A stretch of DNA of 64,000 nucleotides, taken from contig JAUPFP010000015.1 in NCBI GenBank assembly GCA_036925085.1, forward strand, positions 4,160,426 through 4,224,425, written 5' to 3'. Positions 39,501-45,500 of this stretch are shown piece after piece. The notes under the pieces are model-generated. The model was not told the DNA's origin. It did not search any database and saw only the letters and a program-made list of their open reading frames with translations. How positions within the stretch are numbered: the first letter of the stretch is position 1; the number at the start of each line of letters is the position of its first letter. This stretch comes from Brachycybe producta. Its lineage: Eukaryota; Arthropoda; Diplopoda; Playtdesmida; Andrognathidae. The position numbers were made by a program, and so were the translations under genes.

Positions 39501-42500
39501 GTTCTGTTCGTTGATCTATTCTAGTCTGGAGCCAGAGTAATTGTAATATTGAAAAATGTTTTAATTAAATGATTCAAATTCTATTTCAGGAGCCTGAAAA
39601 GGTCTGTTTTGAATGGAACTTCAGACAGATGGAGAGCTGTAGTTAAAACTACTAGTTTACTCATAACTCCATAATACCTCCTTCGTTTCCACTGCAAACA
39701 TTATCTTCAGTCAAAAAGTTAAATCTTCTTGTTGAAAGAAATGTGGTTGCATTAAACCAAATTATTAAATTTCTGAATAATAAGAGTTAACTCAACTGCT
39801 TTGACACAATGTCATTAATCATATTATTGAATGGTTAAATACGTCACGTGACAACTTGACCAAACCCCCCCCCCCCCCCCCAATGTTACCCACAACCTAA
39901 GTCCTCACAAAATACAAAAACAGTGTTTCGATAACAAATTGGCGACAATTCTAAAACATTTCTACGACTTTTCGGTTTTGTTTGCAATTCTACAAACTAT
40001 TACATGTCCCAGCTCAGATCGGGGAAACATCAAAAAGTTTTTGTTTTGTCTCGTGGTACTACACAACATTCTTATAAAATCTTTTCTGTGCAGTGCAGAC
40101 AGTTAGTATTAAAACAACAGCAGAACAGTTGCGTAGTTTACGTAGGACAACTAGCTACAGAAACAAAAAAATAAATCCCAAATTTGTTCGTGTGTTGTCA
40201 CAAATTTGTTGTGGTTTTGTCTCGAACTCATATTGCACTTTTGTCAGCTTGATGTGGACCTGGCCTTAAACTCCATTTTTTTTTTTCTTCTTACTGTTGT
40301 GTAATGTTTATGCCTCTTGAAAAGTTTTTTTTAAAAAGTATCTTGATATTTAGAAACAAACAAACTGACAAGGCTACTTCATTGTTGTTATTATTATTGT
40401 TAAAAACCAAAACAAAAAAATGTTTTAACCTAATTTCTTATCCCGTTGTGTTTTATTACAATTTTGACAGTGATTGTGGCCAGAATAAAGAATGTCCAGA
40501 AAGATTCAGTAAATGCCAATTACACCATCAAAGTGAACAAAATCTTCAAGGTAATAATAACACCCTTTTTAAGCACCTTTAACCATTTTATATATATTTA
40601 AGGTACATTAGTCACGCATCATCATCATCATCCTCTTCTTACCTCATTTTTACGAGGAAGACAAATGTTAACTGATGTTAACATGAAATGAAAGAAGAAG
40701 AAATTGTAAGATTGTGTCGTTGCTTAGCAACAACATCCTTAAAACCTAAAGTGCTCAGAAAACACATTCTTTCTCTTCCTTCCTTATGTTTTTACTAGAA
40801 GCTTAACGCCTTGTTTCCATTGGGGTGGAAAATTTCAACTGGGGAAAAACAGAACACACGTGACCTTTTGCCTATGATAGTAACTGGGGGCCGCGTTTCT
40901 TCTATTTTTCACCAGTTGAAATTTTCACCGAGTACAAATTGTTACCCCAGTGGAAACAAGACCTAATGATGTAAAGCAATTTGCCTTATAAAGGCGAGTA
41001 TACACAGGGATACACACAACAAAAGTTAATAATTGCATTTTGGTTGTTATTGGGGATGGGACATTCGAATCTTCGAATCCCGCGAATCTTGAAGAATATT
41101 CGAGATTCGAGTCCTCGATTCTTCGCAGTTTTTTCGTCTTTTTCGAATCTTTCGAATCCTAACCTAAAAAAACTGTTAAAAACTTTGGTAAAATTAGTTT
41201 TAAATCAATTGACGTCCAATAGAAGCATTTACTAACAAAAACAAACCGGCGATTGTTGCAATTTCGGTGGCATCCGGATCACCAATATCCCCTTGTTTTT
41301 ATTATTAATAATTTAGTATTTAATATTATTTCATTTATTTGTATCTTTTTAATGAATAATATAGGATTCTTATATTTGAAGGATTCGAAAGATACGAGAA
41401 CCTTTTAGGATTCGGATTCGAGAAAAATTTACGATTCGTCCCACTTCTAGTTGTTATTTAATTTTCCATTTTAGCCTCAATTAGCCTATTATTAATTATC
41501 ACTATTACAGTACTATTATTAATTTTTTTTTCTCCTCCTCATAGAAAACAGAAAAAGCGCAAATTGCACTGCAGCAGAAAACAATTTACAGCCCACTTCA
41601 TTCAATGTTATGTGGTGTCCAATTGGAGAAACGAAAAAGTTACCTTTTGGCAGGTAATTAATTTAAAAATAATATAAATCAAGTCTATCTTAAGCTATAA
41701 ATAAATCCATCCCATAAATCTTATTACGTCCTTGTCAATAAATATAATTATATCTTTCTTTCTTTCTTTCTTTAAAAATGTGGTTCAGGTCGGGTCATCG
41801 AAGGCAAACTACGAATTGTAATCTGCGATTACTACGAAGAGTGGACGAAATTGACCCTCAAACAGAAAAAGGGATTTAAACTTTTGTATGAGAAAGGTTG
41901 CAACTGTCAGGTAAGAATTTCAAATGAAAAACAAAAATGTAAAATAAATTCTGCATTCTGAACCAGATGATTCATTGATTCTTGACAAACTAGATATAGA
42001 AACTAGAAGGGTAGTTTATAGACTAAAGCTCACGAGCCGTTCAAGAACAGTTCGCGAACAGAAACAGAATCCGGTTTAGACGGGAGGTCGCGAACACTTC
42101 TAGATTTGTTAACGAACAGGTAAAAAAGTTCGCTCTTAAGGCGGTACATCAAAGTGTTGGTTCTTGCAAATCTGCCAAACAGAGAGAACACCGGTCTAGA
42201 CATGAGTGAGCTCGTCTAGCCAGTTGATAATTATTACAAACTACTTAACAACGCGAACTTTTGGCGAACTAACAAACAATCTCAAGAGCTGTTCGCCATG
42301 CGAACGCGAACATGCTCAATTTTTTTTGGTGTAGACGCTAGGTGCGTGAGCAGCTCTCGAACAGTTCACGAGCGGTTCGCGAACATCCAATTTTGGTCTA
42401 TTTCCACCTTAAGATCGTTTATAAACAGCTGATTTTCAAACTCTTTATTTTATTTTTCAAGGGACAAAATTAAGAAAAACTAGAAAGTGTTTTTGAAACT

Positions 42501-45500
42501 AGAACGGCAGATTCAATCACTTAAGGGTATCGTTTAAAATAATCTTTATAAGAGACAAAAATTAAAAAAATGTCGGTTTACCTTAAAGTTGGATTATTTT
42601 CAAGTCGACATGAAAAATTTATTTTGAATGACGTCAACACGAAAATACCCTTAAGTGTTTGAGTTACCCTTCTAGTTTCTAAAACACATTTAAAGTTTCT
42701 CTTCATTTTGCATTTGAAAGACAAAATAATTAAGAGTTCGCGAGGCGTTTTTACACTTTAAAACCACCTTAAGGGTACTTTAACGTTGATATCTTTCAAA
42801 ATAAAATTTTTTATATTCGAAAATTTATTTAAAAAAATATCGTTTGCTTAAAAAGTTGGTTCATTTTCAAACTGATACATTTTGAAAGAGATATCACTAT
42901 GAAAATACTCTTAAGTGATTGAGTTACCCTTCTAGTTTCTTAAACACATTCAAAGTTTCTCTTTATTTTGCACCTGAAAGACAGAATTAATCAAAGAGTT
43001 CGAGAACCACGTTAACATAACCTGTTTCTGTATTAACCAGATAACTCCGTGTCCTTGGTGGAATCGAAGGCACTGTTTGACTATGAACGAATCAAAGTGT
43101 GTTTGGGAAACGTTACACGAGGGTGAATTCGACTGCCAGGGATTATCGTCCGTGTGTATGAAACAGAGCCACGGAAAATGTGGATGGAACTACAGTCAAA
43201 AGTATCGACATTGCATGAAACTGAGAAAGGAACACAAAGAGAAGATGCGAGCCTTGGAACCTTAGAGAGAAGGGATCGAGAGAAAAATGCAAGAAGAAAA
43301 AAAAAAACCTCGAGAAGTTTTAAAGTTTCGTTGGTGCCAAATACAGCCATCTTTTGTTTTGTTTTCTAGTTTGATGTTTTTTCTGTCTTTTCTCTGAAAC
43401 GCACTTTTTAAAGCAATCTCTAATCTCCTTTTATTTGTTTTATATGTTGTATAATTAATTATAAAACTGTATTATAAAGCAAAATTTTCATTTGTAGAAG
43501 CTCCGCGCATTCGAAAACAACAACAAAACAAAAAGTTCCGTAGTAAGTTATGTGAATCTTAGAAGAAGTTAATCTTATTTCTCTCTTTTCTTTTCTGTCT
43601 GTACATATTAAATATCCTCGTATAATAATTATAAGTACAAAAAAAAACCTGTTAGTTTGTTCGTGTGAGCGTGTGTTGTATGTGTGTATAAGTGATGAAG
43701 GCGTACAAAAATGAATTATACAACGTAATCTCGTAATAATATTTTTACCTGTTATATTTTTTGTTTGTGCCAAAATGTTTTTTTTCTTTACCTTTTTTTT
43801 TGTTTGTTTTTGTTTCTTAATTCATATAGATGTTTGTAATTGTGTTATTATCAGCAGTTATATATAAAGTTTATATAATAAGTTTTTAAGTCGTACATAC
43901 ATAACATATTATATTTTGAATTTTGCAGCGTTGAATAAAAAAACCGATTACGAATCGAATGCGCCAAGGATCTAAATCTTGTTCTATTTATTATCACCTT
44001 TTTTTTAAACATGCTTTAAACCTGATTTGGGTTTATGAGTTGGGTTTAGAGATTAAAAGAGGTTGAACCCTGAAAAAGCATGGAACATGGTGGTAAAACG
44101 GGATATGGAAACCGTTTAACATGGAATGGAAGAGACCGGAATATTTTTTCGTGTTATATTTTTTGTGCCAAAATGTTTTTTTTTCTCCTTTACCTTTTTT
44201 TTGTTTGTTTTTCCTGTTATTCTGTAAATTAGATAACCTCTTAATTCATATAGATGTTTGTAATTGTGTTATTATCAGCAGTTACCCAGAAAAAGCATGG
44301 AACATGGTGGTAAACGGGATATGGAAACCGTTTAACGTGGAATGGAAGAGACCGGAATATTTTTTTTTGTGTTAAAAGAAACAATGTTCATACTTTTCTA
44401 AGGGACCGAACCAAAATATACTTCAGGTATTAAGTATTTTTTGTGTTATCCATTTTCGTGTTTACACTGTATGCATCTTTAAGTTTCTTCTAATAAGTTG
44501 CTTTAAAATACCGTTCAACCTGTTTTCCAACACTGTAAACCTAAATGTTTGCTGCCTGAAACAGGTTTTTTAAGTATTCAAAATCGGTTCTTTGCAGAAT
44601 CGTATCAAAACTTTTCAAAACTTGAATGGGTAAAAATAAAAAATCTGTAGAAACCTCACGAAAGTATAAAAAAAAATGAACCAACTCACCATTTCGTTGT
44701 GATTCGGATAATAATACTGATCAATAAGAGGAAAGTTCTCTTTTCCGAGACGTCTCTGGATCTGAATCAACTGCGAAAACTAAAAGAAAAAACACGAAAA
44801 AGTTTCTTTTGAAACAGGAGAGATGTATGAAAAGCCGCCACGAGGTCTCGATTCTATATTTCGATACCCGGATCTCAAAATGTTTCTTTTATTAACCAGG
44901 TACGTACCACCCAAGGTTTATCCTGAAAGTTGTACATACTATACAACGAATTGACACTCGCAATTCCACCATATTTAAAACCCAACAATAAGTTTCTGTA
45001 ATCTTCGTTAGCATTTCTTATATGTTGACGGATTAAAAGAAAATCCGGTTTAAAAGACCTGCTCAGAAGAAAAAAAAACAAAAAACAGAAACAAAAAAAT
45101 GAGATCCTCACTTGCTTGTTTGTTTTTCTGTCTTACGAACTTTACTGACCGTACGACTCGAGTACTGTTACGATAAACAGCCATTCCGACAGTCGTTCCG
45201 TATTCGGACGAGGAAGTCAAATTGATTTCTCTAAATTCTGCCTAAAAAAAGAACAAAAAATTATAATTCTGAACGATTTTGTGATTTGGAGTCGATTGTC
45301 TTTACTTGTTCGACTCGAATGTCCCAATCTCCGTGAATTCGTTTTCCACGAAAATACTTCGACCTTTAAAAATAGAAAACAATTGATTTTTTTAGTTCTA
45401 GTCTCGCTACAAACTTTAGGGATGCCCGATTTCGATACGATAAAACGGACAATAGATTTTCTACTTCCGATTAATCGTATAAATTGAATCGACTCAAAGC

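Larger units (their letters stand above)
36939..40470. other. TIMP intron 1, last part
   Basis: Contains G27 (37319-37345), C runs (37598, 39865), a LINE fragment (38030), a GAACATGTTC foldback element (39185) and a TTTGTTTTGTC-type repeat (39910-40270, related to 49600-49770). No gene other than TIMP exon 2 at its end. Confidence 0.5.

Noticed and set aside
43081-43350. Minus-strand frame over TIMP exon 5
   Set aside because: Shadow of the real plus-strand exon, which matches the TIMP C-terminal domain.
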